A DNA stretch of 64,000 nucleotides from Ashinkailepas kermadecensis (Eukaryota > Arthropoda > Thecostraca > Neolepadidae), in NCBI GenBank assembly GCA_034440615.1, contig JAOTOM010004949.1, positions 495,501 to 559,500 on the forward strand. Reading direction: 5' to 3'. Position numbers and translations under genes: made by a program. The notes under the pieces are model-generated. The model was not told where the DNA came from and ran no database searches. It saw only the letters and a list, made by a program, of their open reading frames with translations. Positions 46,813-57,713 of the stretch are shown here, one piece after another (within the stretch, counting starts at the first letter, position 1; every line of letters starts with the position of its first letter).

Positions 46813-47694
46813 CGTCAAGCAATGAAACGTCCAGCTCTGTTGGTTCCCAAATATCGCCGGCACGTGAACGCTTCCAAGTCAAAGAAAATTGGTGCGCACG
46901 GCAGTTGGTTAGTATATTACATACGGGATAAAGCATGCCTTGAAGAAATTCGATGATATCGACCAGCTATCGCCCGCGGTATATGCCACATAAGAAAGCA
47001 CGATGTATCACCGAACCCAGCTGCAACTGTGCTCCCTCCACCCGGCCGAACTGCACGCAGGGTTGAGTGAACGCCGACGGTACATCTGGCCAGCTGAAAC
47101 ATCGGACTTGTGCCGTGCGGACTGCGCGGACGCGGGGCACACTGAGGCGAGACGTCAGTCGCCCTGTGCCTCGTCCGAGATCGGAACCGCAGGGTGGCGC
47201 ACGGACAGAGCATCGAGCCGAAATACCGCGCCCGCAAACAACCCAGCAGACGGCGGAAGCAATTCGAACGCGGATCCGTAGGTCCTTGTGACGCAAACAA
47301 GTGGTCAGAGTCCGAAGGAGCGCCGGTTCAGAGTCTGGGACGAGCAAAGGAAATCTTGTTTGTGCAATGCGTGGGGCTGGTGACGCATAACACAGGAGCC
47401 TGGCGGAGGCCATGGCTGCTCTGAACTGAACCTGGGGACGCGATCCTGCGCGGAAGCATAGACGAAGACGACAGGCGTTTTGGAATTCCAGAGCGATGCA
47501 GAGGGTGAGTCTACGCAGTGGCGCAGCAAGGTTTTCGTAAAGGAACTGACCAAAAAAAAGAGAAGATGAAACAGAGAGCGCTTCCGGCGCGCCGAAATTT
47601 TTTAGATTTGCGTGGTAAAAATCGGAAAATTTCTTGTTCAAATTTATTTTTGGCTGCTGCCCCCTGCCTCCCTGCGCATCTGAGCCTACAACTT
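46813..47694. other. CpG-rich stretch, no gene assigned
   Basis: Both strands carry open frames of 70-220 codons at 46,960-47,640. None matches a family I know; one minus-strand reading (LRTLTTCLRHKDLRIRVRI) faintly recalls a HEAT/ARM helix but has no second repeat. Confidence 0.35.
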
Positions 47695-48525
47695 GGCGTC
47701 AGTACGCACCTTGCGGCGATATCACCACACTGCGTCAGTACGCACCTTGCGGCGATATCACCACACTGCGTCAGTACGCACCCTGCGGCGATATCACCAC
47801 ACTGCGTCAGTACGCACCTTGCGGCGATATCACCACACTGCGTCAGTACGCACCTTGCGGCGATATCACCACACTGCGTCAGTACGCACCTTGCGGCGAT
47901 ATCACCACACTGCGTCAGTACGCACCTTGCGGCGATATCACCACACTGCGTCAGTACGCACTGCGGATCATGGTCGTCGCACTTGCGGCGATATCACCAC
48001 ACTGCGTCAGTACGCACCTTGCGGCGATATCACCACACTGCGTCAGTACGCACCCTGCGGCGATATCACCACTGCGTGTCGCACCTTGCGGCGATATCAC
48101 CACACTCAGACGCCGGCGATTCACTGCGTGTCGCACCTTGCGGCGATATCCACACTGCGTCAGTACGCACCTTGCGGCGATATCACCACACTGCGTCAGT
48201 ACGCACCTTGCGGCGATATCACCACACTGCGTCAGTACGCACCTTGCGGCGATATCACCACACTGCGTCAGTACGCACCTTGCGGCGATATCACCACACT
48301 GCGTCAGTACGCACCTTGCGGCGATATCACCACACTGCGTCAGTACCTTGCGGCGATATCACCACTGCGTCAGTACGCACCCTGGTACGCACCTTGCGGC
48401 GATATCACCACACTGCGTCAGTACGCACCTTGCGGCGATATCACCACACTGCGTCAGTACGCACCTTGCGGCGATATCACCACACTGCGTCAGTACGCAC
48501 CTTGCGGCGATATCACCACACTGCG
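47695..48525 (-). repeat. 36-bp array carrying splice-site-like units
   Basis: About 22 units of GCGTCAGTACGCACCTTGCG plus GCGATATCACCACACT, with a few shortened or recombined units (47,955-47,980, 48,070-48,150, 48,340-48,390). On the minus strand each unit reads GCCGCAAG|GTGCGTACTGACGCAG. That is a good donor, a TACTGAC branch-point-like word and a CAG, all within 24 nt. The array starts at the candidate exon 48,501-48,564. Confidence 0.95.
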
Positions 48526-48564
48526 TTCCAACATTGCACTGAGCCCTACAGACTGACAACTCTC
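48501..48564 (-). CDS. Candidate exon predicted from the donor array
   Basis: On the minus strand an acceptor-like GTAGCAG precedes 48,564, and the donor CGCAAG|GTGCGT follows 48,501. The 64 bp between are open in two frames (SVCRAQCNVGTQ or SCQSVGLSAMLE). As in PIP4P introns 1 and 3 and LRSAM1, the last 22 nt plus the donor form the repeat unit of the adjoining array. No product can be named and no partner exon was found; the inference rests on the array pattern. Confidence 0.25.
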
Positions 48565-49849
48565 CTGCTACTCCACGTCACACAAGTGAAACAAATTCAC
48601 CCACAGCTCCTCACCGCAGGTGCCCCATGGACCGGTTAGAACGATACTTGCTTAGGCTCGGTGTGTAACAATGGCATATACGCTTATCGGAGAAGCAACC
48701 TGGGCACTTGAAGTGATACGTACTTGTGAAGACCACTGTTCCTCTCTACGAAACTACGCATTCAAAATCATGTTTGGGTAAGCTGAAATATTACATATAA
48801 GGGAGGTGTCTCACAATGAATGCATTTGGAGCTTTCATATATGAGCAGCAAACTACGCATTCCAAACATATTTGGGAAAGCTGCAATATTACAACTAAGG
48901 GGATCTCACAATCAATACCTTTGGAACTTTCACATATGAGCAGTAATCTTACCGCAAAAGAGAATTACCGACGCAAACTTAATAAACAAACAAAAAGACG
49001 TAAAGCCTACGGGAATTCCTAGCAGGCGCTATTTGCGCCAGATAAGCAGCGCCAGGTACATTACCAGTGTACGTGCATGAAGATGTGGCAAGGCACGAAC
49101 GACAAATAATCTGTTTGTGCACAAAATAATCACACGACACCTCCAAACTGGCTCACTGTTATGATGCTCACTTCTTACGACTTCGTGTAAGAGGATATCG
49201 CACAAAAGATCATACTCAGGATAATTACGATCCAGGATACGTACTTGTGTACAGGATACGTACTACGTACAGGACACGAACAGGACACGTACTACGTACT
49301 GGTACGTAGGAGCCTGCTTAGGACTACAACGCCAATAAATGCAACATTCCGCCCCACCCAGGTTCTCGGGATAGCACTGCGGTCACATCAACAAAACATC
49401 TGCATGGGTGCACCCAAAAACACGCAGCCGTCTCGGCCCCTGCCCCTGCCCCACAGTCAGATATTAAGCACCGTGAGTCAGTAAGAAACACCAGACACCG
49501 GAGCGTGACATGCACACTAACGAGGAGAAGCAGATACCAGGGCGCCCAGCACGGCCCCGCCGCGAAGGTGACAGTCGTCACACCACCGCCTTGGGGGCGT
49601 AAGTACGGCGCGGTCATACCCAGCCGACATCCACTGGCGGCCAACTCGGCTCGCGCTGGGTGGACAAACTCAGGCGTGACGTCGCCACATTGTATGCGAA
49701 CGAGTTGGATACGGAATTCGGCGACGAGAAATCCGGTTCGTGCAGGCAGACCTTAAAAGAGGACTAACGGCGCCGTGCGACATAATGCCATTCCATAATG
49801 CCGTGCCGACAGTCACTCCCGACCGGGGGAGATCCGGCACCACTGCCAT
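48565..49849. other. No gene recognised
   Basis: AT-rich to 49,300, then GC-richer. Short GTACG/ACGTAC-rich palindromic words cluster at 49,225-49,310 (TACTACGTACAGGACACG). Confidence 0.4.
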
Positions 49850-50180
49850 CACTGCACGAGCACCACTGCAGCACCAACAGTACCACCACTGAAACACTAT
49901 CGGTGTCACTGCAACACCAGCTGCACTACCGCAGGAGCACCATCAGTACCGCTGAAGCACCATCGGTACCACTGTAGCACTAGCGGCACAACCGTAGGAG
50001 CAACATCGGTACCACTGCAGGGGCACAAGCGGCACCACTGTAGGAGTACCACAGGAGCACCACTGGCCACGCTGCAGTAGAGCCAGCAGCAGAGCCTGGT
50101 GCCGAGCTGCAGCAGCGCCTGGTGCCGAGCTGCAGCAGCGCCGGGTGCCGAGCTGCAGCAGCGCCGGGTGCTGAGCATCT
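49850..50180. repeat. Degenerate CAC-rich array and 21-bp array
   Basis: 49,850-50,060: degenerate units of CACCACTGCAGCACCA type. 50,090-50,175: four units of GCAGCAGCGCCGGGTGCCGA (about 21 bp). Confidence 0.8.
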
Positions 50181-51516
50181 GGCTCGGCAGCTACCACCGC
50201 CCAGTGCCGCTGAGGCTGACGGTGAATGTTCGAACCTCACGCACAGTATCGTTCGCTGGTGCTAACCGACGCCCGACAAGGGCACCACATGCAGACTAGA
50301 ATCAAACCACACCAATACCACAAGCCAGCCGTCCAATTCACAAAACGTCGGGAGGACCCGCGCCATGCGATGAAGCTGATGAAAACTGTACAAATAGCCG
50401 AGTGGCGCCGTCCAGGTGGAGTAATACTCCACCTGGGTAAACTAAGCTACACAACAAGCGGCACGTAGCAGCTGGTATAAACGCATCGGACAGGCAATCG
50501 AGCACACCTGATCGAAAAGTTCGCTGTGCAAACTCATCCGCACGAGGTATCCTTCACACACGACAGATGTTTCAGAGGAAAGGCTGAGGAAGAAGGGTTG
50601 AGGTTGGGACGCGAGGCGATCATCCGTGGGAATCTGAGCCTTCGCTTCAACACCCGTCACAACCACTACCACGGTATAAAAGGTAGGCACTGCAGAACTG
50701 GACTGTGCGGCACAACAGCCCACATCTCCCGCACCGGATCTGAGGCATCTCAATATTGCCGAAGATACATTTATACTTATATATAGGCCAGATTCTCACT
50801 GGCATATTCGTGTGGTCCTGTCATTAATTTTCTTACTCGTTGAAACCATATGTATTAATCTAGCTCAAGCCACCTAAACCATCCATGACGTCTAGCTGTT
50901 CATGCTACTGAAGTATATGGACACTGAATGTGCGATCATTCATATCCTATGGGACCAGAATATGACGGCATGTCGCATTAAGTCGATGCATTATAATGTG
51001 CTGAATAGTTAGCACTTCGAAGCGGTAAACCTGGCGGTACGCTTCAACTGAACACCTCTAGCTAAGTGATTAAGGCTCAGCGGCGCATCAACTACCAACA
51101 CAACTCTACAGCAAGCTTTAAAAAATAATGCACAACGGCCTCAATGTGTTGGCACAATTAAACAGGGAAACACCCACCGTCAAGTCAATATTTACACCCA
51201 AGGAGTATTTACAGCAGCTCCTTGATAAGGTGACTAGCACTGCATGATCTTTAAGGGAAGGAATACACCAAACTGACCCTCTGGGGGCTGTTCTGCGACA
51301 GATCGACTGGCGCCGAATATCCTATCTCTCAAACATTGATGAAGGTTGGTCCCAAGGGCCATTTTTGGAGTTAAGCACAACTATGAGAAGCTTAGACATG
51401 CAGCATAAACGACTCTGACCATTGAGCACTATATCGTGACCTGACCTCAGGCCACTTGACGGAGGTAAAACAAATTGGATAAGGAACTTCTCCCTCCTGA
51501 TGCTTCTGCATGCAGA
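50181..51516. other. No gene recognised
   Basis: Unique-looking sequence with no splice-framed exon or transposon protein that I can support. Confidence 0.4.
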
Positions 51517-51530
51517 ATGATGTTAGAAGG

Positions 51531-51711
51531 AAGAAGAAGAACCCTGTGTTCTTTTACGACGCATTCAACCGCTAGGTCATTTTGCGTCGCCAACCTCTCA
51601 CGTCGATCGGTCGCGGGTGGACTCGGTAAATGCCGTCGGTTGTGAGATTCTAACCCACAATCTTGCGATCAAGAGTCCGACGCCTTACAAACTGAGCCAC
51701 CGCGGCCGCCG
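51531..51711 (-). mobile_element. tRNA-derived SINE (family B head, family A body)
   Basis: The minus-strand head is GGCCGCGGTGGCTCAGTTTG, a tRNA head unlike that of family A, with a variant B-box GGGTTAGAATCTC. The body (CGCGACCGATCGACGTGAGA) and tail are those of family A. It is bounded by a perfect 14-bp target-site duplication, ATGATGTTAGAAGG, at 51,517-51,530 and 51,712-51,725. Confidence 0.9.
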
Positions 51712-51725
51712 ATGATGTTAGAAGG

Positions 51726-52734
51726 GATCAAAATCCTTTTTATAAAGGAAAATTGACTCAAATGGGCCAAAATTGGCCGTGACCTCAAGTCGCTAACCTG
51801 ATCTGAAACAAAAATCCTAGATATACGTTTTGGAGACACTGTCCAACTGTACTCACGTGGCAAGTTTCATTTAAATATCTCTTGATGTCTCTGAGTTTTC
51901 AATCCTGAAACATTTATGGAGATGGTCCTTTTTGACCTGATCTAGGTTGATGACATTACATGACCTGAGGTTGAAATTTTGACTTCAGGTGCAAAAATGA
52001 TGAAGGAAATTGTACTGAAAGTTTTGCGGAGCTGCGCGTCGCCATTTCCACGCCATCGCGGGATAATCTTAGGCGGTTGGAAAGACCCCCCCCCCACCAG
52101 AGATGGAGCATGCAAGGTTCTTTTTGATACGTCAAATAAATTAAGAAAGACGTGGATGAAATTAGAACGGTTTAATAAGTCCACCTCTGACCTGTTGATT
52201 TCGGTATCGTTCCCGCACTTCCCGCACCGCACGAGAATTTAGTTGGAAAGGACGCCGTTTTTGTTTCCAGACAGACTCTAGCAGAGCAGCAGACGTGCAG
52301 CCTGTGCCATCGATGACCCACAGGCCAAATGGGGAGGACGCCACTCTTGTTAGTATGCGCATGCAGTATTAGCTCACGATTTATCTACCCTCTAGTTTTC
52401 CAATTATTGTTCCATCCAGCCTACGAGTGTCGAGGCTATCGCTCGCTCACACCACGCATCAAGTCCCAGCCACGCTAATCAATCCGGCACCATGCATCAA
52501 ATCCCAGCCACGCTAATATATCCGGCCGATGATGTTTGAACTCCTGTCTACCCAGTCGCCGTCCGGGGCTACTGCACTATTACACCACTGCCCACCCGGC
52601 AGCTGGCACCTCCTGCCCCGGATCCCTCCGACCTCCGGCGGCCTCCGGATCTATCCGATAGCGCCAGCGCTGAGCCACAAATCACCCTGGTGGTGTGTGT
52701 GTCAGACCGTGCCCGTGCTGTGGCCCGGAGCTCG
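51726..52734. other. Downstream of LRSAM1, no gene recognised
   Basis: Several TGACCT/AGGTCA words at 51,780-51,975, as in PIP4P intron 1, suggesting a shared old repeat. GC-rich from 52,540. No gene. Confidence 0.4.
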
Positions 52735-53030
52735 GCTGCCGTCGACACACGCTTCACAGTGCGACAGACTGGCTGCCGCCCAGCCGCTCTCGGCTCTGGA
52801 CCGGACCACAGCTGCCGTCGACACACGCTTCACAGTGCGACAGACTGGCTGCCGCCCAGCCGCTCTCGGCTCTGGACCGGACCACAGCTGCCGTCGACAC
52901 ACGCTTCACAGTGCGACAGACTGGCTGCCGCCCAGCCGCTCTCGGATCTGGACCGGACCACAGCTGCCGTCGACACACGCTTCACAGTGCGACAGACTGG
53001 CTGCCGCCCAGCCGCTCCCGGCTCTGGGCG
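52735..53030. repeat. 76-bp minisatellite downstream of the LRSAM1 stop
   Basis: Four units at exactly 76-bp spacing (GCTGCCGTCGACACACGCTT at 52,735, 52,811, 52,887, 52,963), nearly identical. It lies about 110 bp after the LRSAM1 stop codon, so it is probably in the 3' UTR. Confidence 0.95.
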
Positions 53031-53136
53031 CTTCCGAGTCGCGCGTGGTCGGCGTTGCGACGGCTGTGCTACGGCGGGCTTCGAGGGGCTCGGGTCGACC
53101 TGGAGGAGCGGCGCGACCCGGCCTGGACGAGCGAGG

Positions 53137-53277
53137 TCATGGCCGCGCCTCGTCCAGCGCCGACGTGATGACCAGCTTCTGCAGCACTGTCTGGCGACAC
53201 ATGGGGCACTGGCGCAGCGGGCCGGAGCACTCGCGGCACACGCACAGGTGGCCGCAGTTGAGGAAGATCACCGCCGT
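53137..53277 (-). CDS. LRSAM1: LRSAM1-like terminal exon (RING, rest)
   Basis: 141 bp including the stop; acceptor CTGTCGACAG before 53,277. It encodes TAVIFLNCGHLCVCREC, then PLRQCPMCRQ, the remaining six zinc ligands, and a short tail ending DEARP. The hydrophobic VIF after the first Cys pair and the Pro in CPMC are E2-contact positions in RING ligases. Confidence 0.94.
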   Translation of the reverse strand, partial: TAVIFLNCGHLCVCRECSGPLRQCPMCRQTVLQKLVITSALDEARP

Positions 53278-56200
53278 CTGTCGACAGACAGAGCCCTGTC
53301 ATACGGACGCCAGAGCAACCGCACTCAAAACTCCAGAACATAGCACACACTCCAGCCGGGAATTTCATTGTTCAAAGCTTCATTTGGACGAAGTGATGTC
53401 GGGTGCACCGGGATATCCCATACAGCAGTGACGAGTGTGACCGATGGGAGTCAGAGTTAGATTGATCCATTGGAAGCCTATATTTGGTGGAAGCCTTTCA
53501 GGCCATCAAATTCGGGAAGTTTCCTTCTCCGACAACGAAAACCCTCTTTGTACTTCCCAGTAGGATTCGGACATTTGCAACAAAAATAAGTTTATAATCG
53601 CTGCCAAACAGCACCACTCAATCTTCTGGCGAGAACAGGGAAATTATAATTTTCTGGTGAGGGTAACGTTCGGGATGACACCGGATTTATTGGATTTATT
53701 CTGCGAATATAACTGGCGTATTCAGGAACCTCGGCGACAAAATTATTCTATGGTGCATCATGCATACAATTGTAATACAAATCTTAGCTTTTTGTTCATA
53801 TTTGCACGGCTAGCAGCAGCGGGTAGGAAGACGTTAGCAACGGGCCAAAACAATCTGAGCAGAAGGCAGGAAGACAGTCACGTGACAAGTGTCATTGTAA
53901 CTTATGAATGATTGGTGAGTCGCCAACGCGTACTAGCTGGCACTCGCATGCCGTGCGCCAAACGAACACTGAGTACGCATGCTCCGTCCTAATAGAGCCT
54001 GTGCATGTGACTAAGCCACTGGCATGGCAGTTAGACCGGCACACTCACCTTGCGGTCCATACAGACGACACACTCCAGCTCCGTGTGAGTGGTCGTGTAG
54101 GTGGCAGTTCCCCCGGCACACTCACCTTGCGGTCCATACAGACGACACACTCCAGCTCCGTGTGAGTGGTCGTGTAGGTGGCAGTTCCCCCGGCACACTC
54201 ACCTTGCGGTCCATACAGACGACACACTCCAGCTCCGTGTGAGTGGTCGTGTAGGTGGCAGTTCCCCCGGCACACTCACCTTGCGGTCCATACAGACGAC
54301 ACACTCCAGCTCCGTGTGAGTGGTCGTGTAGGTGGCAGTTCCCCCGGCACACTCACCTTGCGGTCCATACAGACGACACACTCCAGCTCCGTGTGAGTGG
54401 TCGTGTAGGTGGCAGTTCCCCCGGCAGTCGCTCCAGCGCTGACGCCCTGCAACAAACCCGTCCATCGCTCTAACCACTGCAGCCACTGGCACTGGCCCTG
54501 GCCGCTGGCCACTGGCCCTGGCCCTGGCCCTGGCACTGGCCGCTGGCCGCTGGCCACTGGCACTGGCCGCTGGCACTGGCCGCTGGCCACTGGCCACTGG
54601 CACTGGCCGCTGGCACTGGCCGCTGGCCACTGGCCCTGGCCCTGGCCCTGGCCCTGGCCCTGGCACTGGCCGCTGGCCACTGGCACTGGCCGCTGGCCAC
54701 TGGCCCTGGCCCTGACCCTGGCACTGGCCGCTGACACTGGCCGCTGGCCACTGGCCACTGGCCCTGGCACTGGCCGCTGGCCACTGGCACTGGCCGCTGG
54801 CACTGGCCGCTGGCCACTGGCACTGGCCGCTGGCCACTGGCACTGGCCCTGGCCGTGGCCACTGGCCCTGGCCCTGGCCCTGGCACTGGCCGCTGGCCAC
54901 TGGCACTGGCCGCTGACACTGGCACTGGCCGCTGACACTGGCCGCTGGCCACTGGCCACTGGCCACTGGCCACTGGCCACTGGCCCTGGCCCTGGCCCTG
55001 GCCCTGGCCGCTGGCCACTGGCACTGGCCGCTGGCCACTGACACTGGCCGATGGCCACTGGCCACTGGCCACTGGCCGCTGGCCACTGGCCACTGGCACT
55101 GGCCACTGCCTACTGGTCACTGGTATTGGCACTGACCACTGTCATTGGCACTGACCACTGACCACTGGCACTGACCACTGTCATTGGTACTGACCACTGG
55201 CACTGACCACTGTCATTGGTACTGACCACTGACCACTGGCACTGACCACTGTCATTGGTACTGACCACTGGTCACTGGCATTGGCATTGGCACTGATCAC
55301 TGGCCACCGACATTGCCACCAGGACCCGCCACACAACAGTCACACTGACTTCCAATGTTACCACCAGCGCCAACCTTGGGCGAATTGCCCGCGAACAAGC
55401 GGCCAATGGCCTAGGGATGGCGATGAGTGGTCTAGGAGCACGGTGCCGTCTCCCAACCGGAGGCCAATGGTATAGGGATGGCGACGAGTGGTCTATGTGC
55501 ACGGTGTCCGTCTCCCAGCCGGCGGCCAATGGTCTAGGGATGGCGACGAGTGGTCTAGGGGCACGGTACCCGTCTCCCAGCCGGCGGCCAATGGTCTATG
55601 GATGGAGACGAGTGGTCTAGGGGCACGGTGTCCGTCTCCCGATCGAAAGACTGTGGGTTCGAACTCCACCTGTCGGTCGCTGTCGAGGCCGGAGATGACG
55701 CCTGATATACTGTGACCTGACCCCTGACCCGGAGATGGGTTGGGTCAAAAGTCTGGTCACAGATCAATGATCACCTGTGGCTCGGCGAACGAGTCTGCAG
55801 AGGGCGGGGCTGACGGTGACGCCGGCAGGAAAGTGGCCTTCTCGTAGTCGTCGTCGTCCCTGACGAGGGCTGTCTGGCGCAGTATCGCAGCTCTGGTCGA
55901 CAGGTCGGCGACACCCAGCTGGGGAACCGACACACGTCAGCACGCAACACTTCGCAAACTGCGCATTTTGATCACGATCTTCTGAATGTGAAATTTCATA
56001 GCCAATCCTGTTCTGATATCAAGAGAGACTTATTACGGACTCGAGTGACGCGAAATAGTTTTTTTGCAGAACGGTTAGTACGTTCACGGCATCAGTTGAT
56101 CAAGAAACGATCAAGCGTGCCACGAACGGGCCATCTCGTCTTCTTCATGTGATCAAAGGCGGTTATGAGACCAGTAGGTGGATCACCGACTCTCAGGTTT

Positions 56201-57104
56201 GTCGACACTCATTACAGCCATTCAAACAGGTCAGATCAGTCACAAACACCTCTCATGCCACATGTTCCATCACAGCCGTTCCAACGGGTCACAGCCGTCA
56301 CAAACACCTCACATGCCACATGTTCGCTCACGCATCACCGCCGTCCCAACGGGTCACATCCGTCATAAATACCTCATATGACAAGTGTTCCTTCACGCAT
56401 CACCCCGTCCCATCATGTGACACTGTCACACCGATTGCTACTTACTGTTTCAAACTGTTACACATACCCTTGCAGTTCCACGCATCACAACTGCCACCTG
56501 CTGTTGCACCCGACACCATGGTCACCCTTACGCTCCATCCGTCACAACGGTTCCCCTCCTGCTCCACCCGTCACAAGGGCCCCCTCCTGCTCCACCCTTC
56601 ACAAGGGCCCCTCCTGCTCCACCCGTCACAAGGCCCCTCCTGATCCACCCCGTCACAAGGGCCCCCTCCTCCTCCACCCGTCACAAGGGCCCTTCCTGCT
56701 CCACCCGTCACAAGGGCCCCCTCCTGCTCCACCCGTCACAACGGCCCCTCCTGCTCCATCCTTCACAATGGTCCGACTGCTCTACCCGTCACCACGGCCC
56801 CCTCTCTAGCCATCACAACTGCTACCTCCTATTCCACCTGCCACAACGGTCCCTACCGCTCCACCCATTGCAACCGTCCCCCTCCTGTCTCATCCGTCAC
56901 AACGGTGCCCTGCCCCACCTGTCACAACGGTCCCCTGTGTTTCCAGCGTCACAACTGCTGCCCACCTGATTCAGATCGGCATCGTTCATGTAGAGGAGAG
57001 TCTTGTAGCTAACGCCCTTGGTGGCGAACAGAGTGAGGAAGTCGTCACCGCCGGCGCTCTCGATCAGCTTCCTCACCTGCTCGTCCATGTCGGCCTCCAG
57101 CCCT
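53137..57104 (-). CDS. LRSAM1: LRSAM1-like E3 ubiquitin ligase, last four exons
   Basis: Exons 57,104-56,966, 55,918-55,775, 54,446-54,357 and 53,277-53,137 join in phase 0 throughout and end at TGA (53,139-53,137). Order: SAM domain (end of the first exon and start of the second), an acidic linker DDDDYEKATF, a PSAP motif, then a C3HC4 RING split between the last two exons: CVVCMDRK, then FLNCGHLCVCREC and QCPMC. SAM, P(T/S)AP and C-terminal RING in this order is the LRSAM1/TAL plan. LRSAM1 ubiquitinates Tsg101 and targets intracellular bacteria in mammals. All eight RING ligands are present, so ligase activity is likely. The leucine-rich repeats and coiled coil lie upstream, outside the readable part. 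Confidence 0.92.
53300..54030. other. LRSAM1 last intron, unique part
   Basis: Between the donor array and the terminal exon. AT-rich; no element recognised. Confidence 0.5.
54034..54440 (-). repeat. 77-bp array of RING exon end plus donor
   Basis: Five identical 77-bp units. Each has the last 70 nt or so of the RING exon, the donor CGCAAG|GTGAGT and two or three intron bases. Junctions after 54,357 (genuine), 54,280, 54,203, 54,126 and 54,049. The unit is stop-containing in the frame of the gene soon after the donor, so use of a downstream donor would usually truncate the RING. Confidence 0.97.
54357..54446 (-). CDS. LRSAM1: LRSAM1-like exon (RING, first Cys pair)
   Basis: 90 bp, 30 codons, phase 0; acceptor GTTTGTTGCAG before 54,446, donor CGCAAG|GTGAGT after 54,357. 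It encodes a Gly/Thr-rich lead and ELECVVCMDRK with the first two zinc ligands. Its 3' 70 nt and donor are repeated four more times in the intron at 77-bp intervals. Confidence 0.93.
54480..55280. repeat. (TGGCC/ACTGGC)n simple-sequence array
   Basis: 54,480-55,105: irregular units of ACTGGC, CCTGGC, CGCTGGCC. 55,106-55,280: 20-30-bp units of TGGCACTGACCACTGTCATT. It fills the LRSAM1 intron before the RING exon and ends 34 nt upstream of the exon's acceptor. Confidence 0.95.
55400..55690 (+). repeat. 60-bp array derived from a tRNA-like SINE head
   Basis: Four units at 60-61-bp spacing, each carrying GACGAGTGGTCTAGGGGCAC (A-box part of the family A SINE head) and CCGTCTCCCAG. Only the last unit continues into the B-box GGGTTCGAACTCC and the start of the SINE body at 55,640-55,685. 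The A-box half of one SINE was tandemly amplified inside the LRSAM1 intron. Confidence 0.85.
55775..55918 (-). CDS. LRSAM1: LRSAM1-like exon (SAM end, PSAP linker)
   Basis: 144 bp, 48 codons, phase 0 both ends; acceptor TTCCCCAG before 55,918, donor CCACAG|GTGATC after 55,775. It finishes the SAM domain (LGVADLSTRAAILRQ), then an acidic stretch and PASPSAPPSA. That holds a PSAP tetrapeptide of the kind that binds the Tsg101 UEV domain. Confidence 0.88.
55940..56539. other. LRSAM1 intron, unique part
   Basis: Mixed sequence passing into diverged copies of CACATGCCACATGTTC/GTTCCAACGGGTCAC words from 56,240 to 56,420; no exon seen. Confidence 0.5.
56540..56965 (-). repeat. 28-bp array starting at an LRSAM1 5' splice site
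   Basis: Units of about 28 bp. On the minus strand they resemble GTGGAGCAGGAGGGGCCCTT plus GTGACGG. The first intron bases of the exon ending at 56,966, GTGGGCAGCAGTTGTGACGC, are themselves a diverged unit. The array therefore begins at the donor but does not include exon sequence. Confidence 0.8.
56966..57104 (-). CDS. LRSAM1: LRSAM1-like exon (SAM, first part)
   Basis: 139 bp; acceptor GTATCTGCAG before 57,104, donor AATCAG|GTGGGC after 56,966. Enters with a split codon and leaves in phase 0. It encodes MDEQVRKLIESAGGDDF and the SAM helices around LFATKGVSYKTLLYMNDADL. The preceding intron must extend right across the gypsy element or beyond. Confidence 0.88.
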
Positions 57105-57599
57105 CTGCAGATACCAGCCTACTGTGAGCCACTCCGGCGTCCATGTCGGCCTTCAGCCCTGTAACGATGTTAAAGTTAATACGAACAAGCCAGCCTCTGG
57201 AATGTACTGTATGCGTCACCGCGATGGGGCCGCATGAAGCACCCACACACCTGTCACAACAAGAGCGTCAGGCATGCGGCCCACCCGATCTATCACAGAT
57301 AAGGCCAAGTGCCGCTCGCATTGTTCGATTATTAGCCACCGCGATGAGATCACCTTACGAGGTTATAACTGATAAGAACCGGAGCTCGTGTCGATGAGTT
57401 CGCATACCACAAGGCTACTGGCGCCACCAGTCGGGTACGTCCACAAATCATCGCTGGTTGCCACGCGACCGAGCAGCCAGGCTGCCGTGCAAAACTGCAA
57501 TCTCAGCGTGCGAGAAGTGCATTAGAACTGAACCCATGACCTGCGGCGAATCAACAGTCAGCAACGTCCAGCGAGGGCAATGGCCGCTGGCGTGTCGGG
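57105..57599. other. No gene assigned; may include the start of the 5' LTR
   Basis: LRSAM1 intron passing into the gypsy element. The left end of the 5' LTR could not be located, because the window stops before a 3' LTR copy that could be compared. Confidence 0.4.
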
Positions 57600-57703
57600 C
57601 CAATCACGGCCCGGTTCACTTGCGGGTTGGCGTGTTATGTAGAACCAGCCAATAGCAGTGCGGGTTGCATGCCGTCAATGTACTTACGTGGGCGGACTCG
57701 TGT

Positions 57704-57713
57704 GTATATATAT
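57704..57713 (+). promoter_or_regulatory. TATA-like box of the 5' LTR
   Basis: GTATATATAT in a GC-rich context, about 650 bp before gag. The sequence after it to 57,985 would be R-U5. Confidence 0.5.

Noticed and set aside
46967..47641. 224-codon minus-strand frame with a HEAT/ARM-like helix
   Set aside because: Only one helix-like segment, no repeat of it, overlapping open frames on both strands, and no splice support.
47518..48639. 373-codon plus-strand reading frame with repeated THLAAISPHCVS-like units
   Set aside because: Product of the 36-bp array (a multiple of three); all three plus frames are open across it and no flanking homology is seen.
53137..53277. RING exon as part of a mind-bomb or IAP-type ligase
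   Set aside because: The upstream exons give a SAM domain and a PSAP linker in the order of LRSAM1; no ankyrin or BIR sequence is present.
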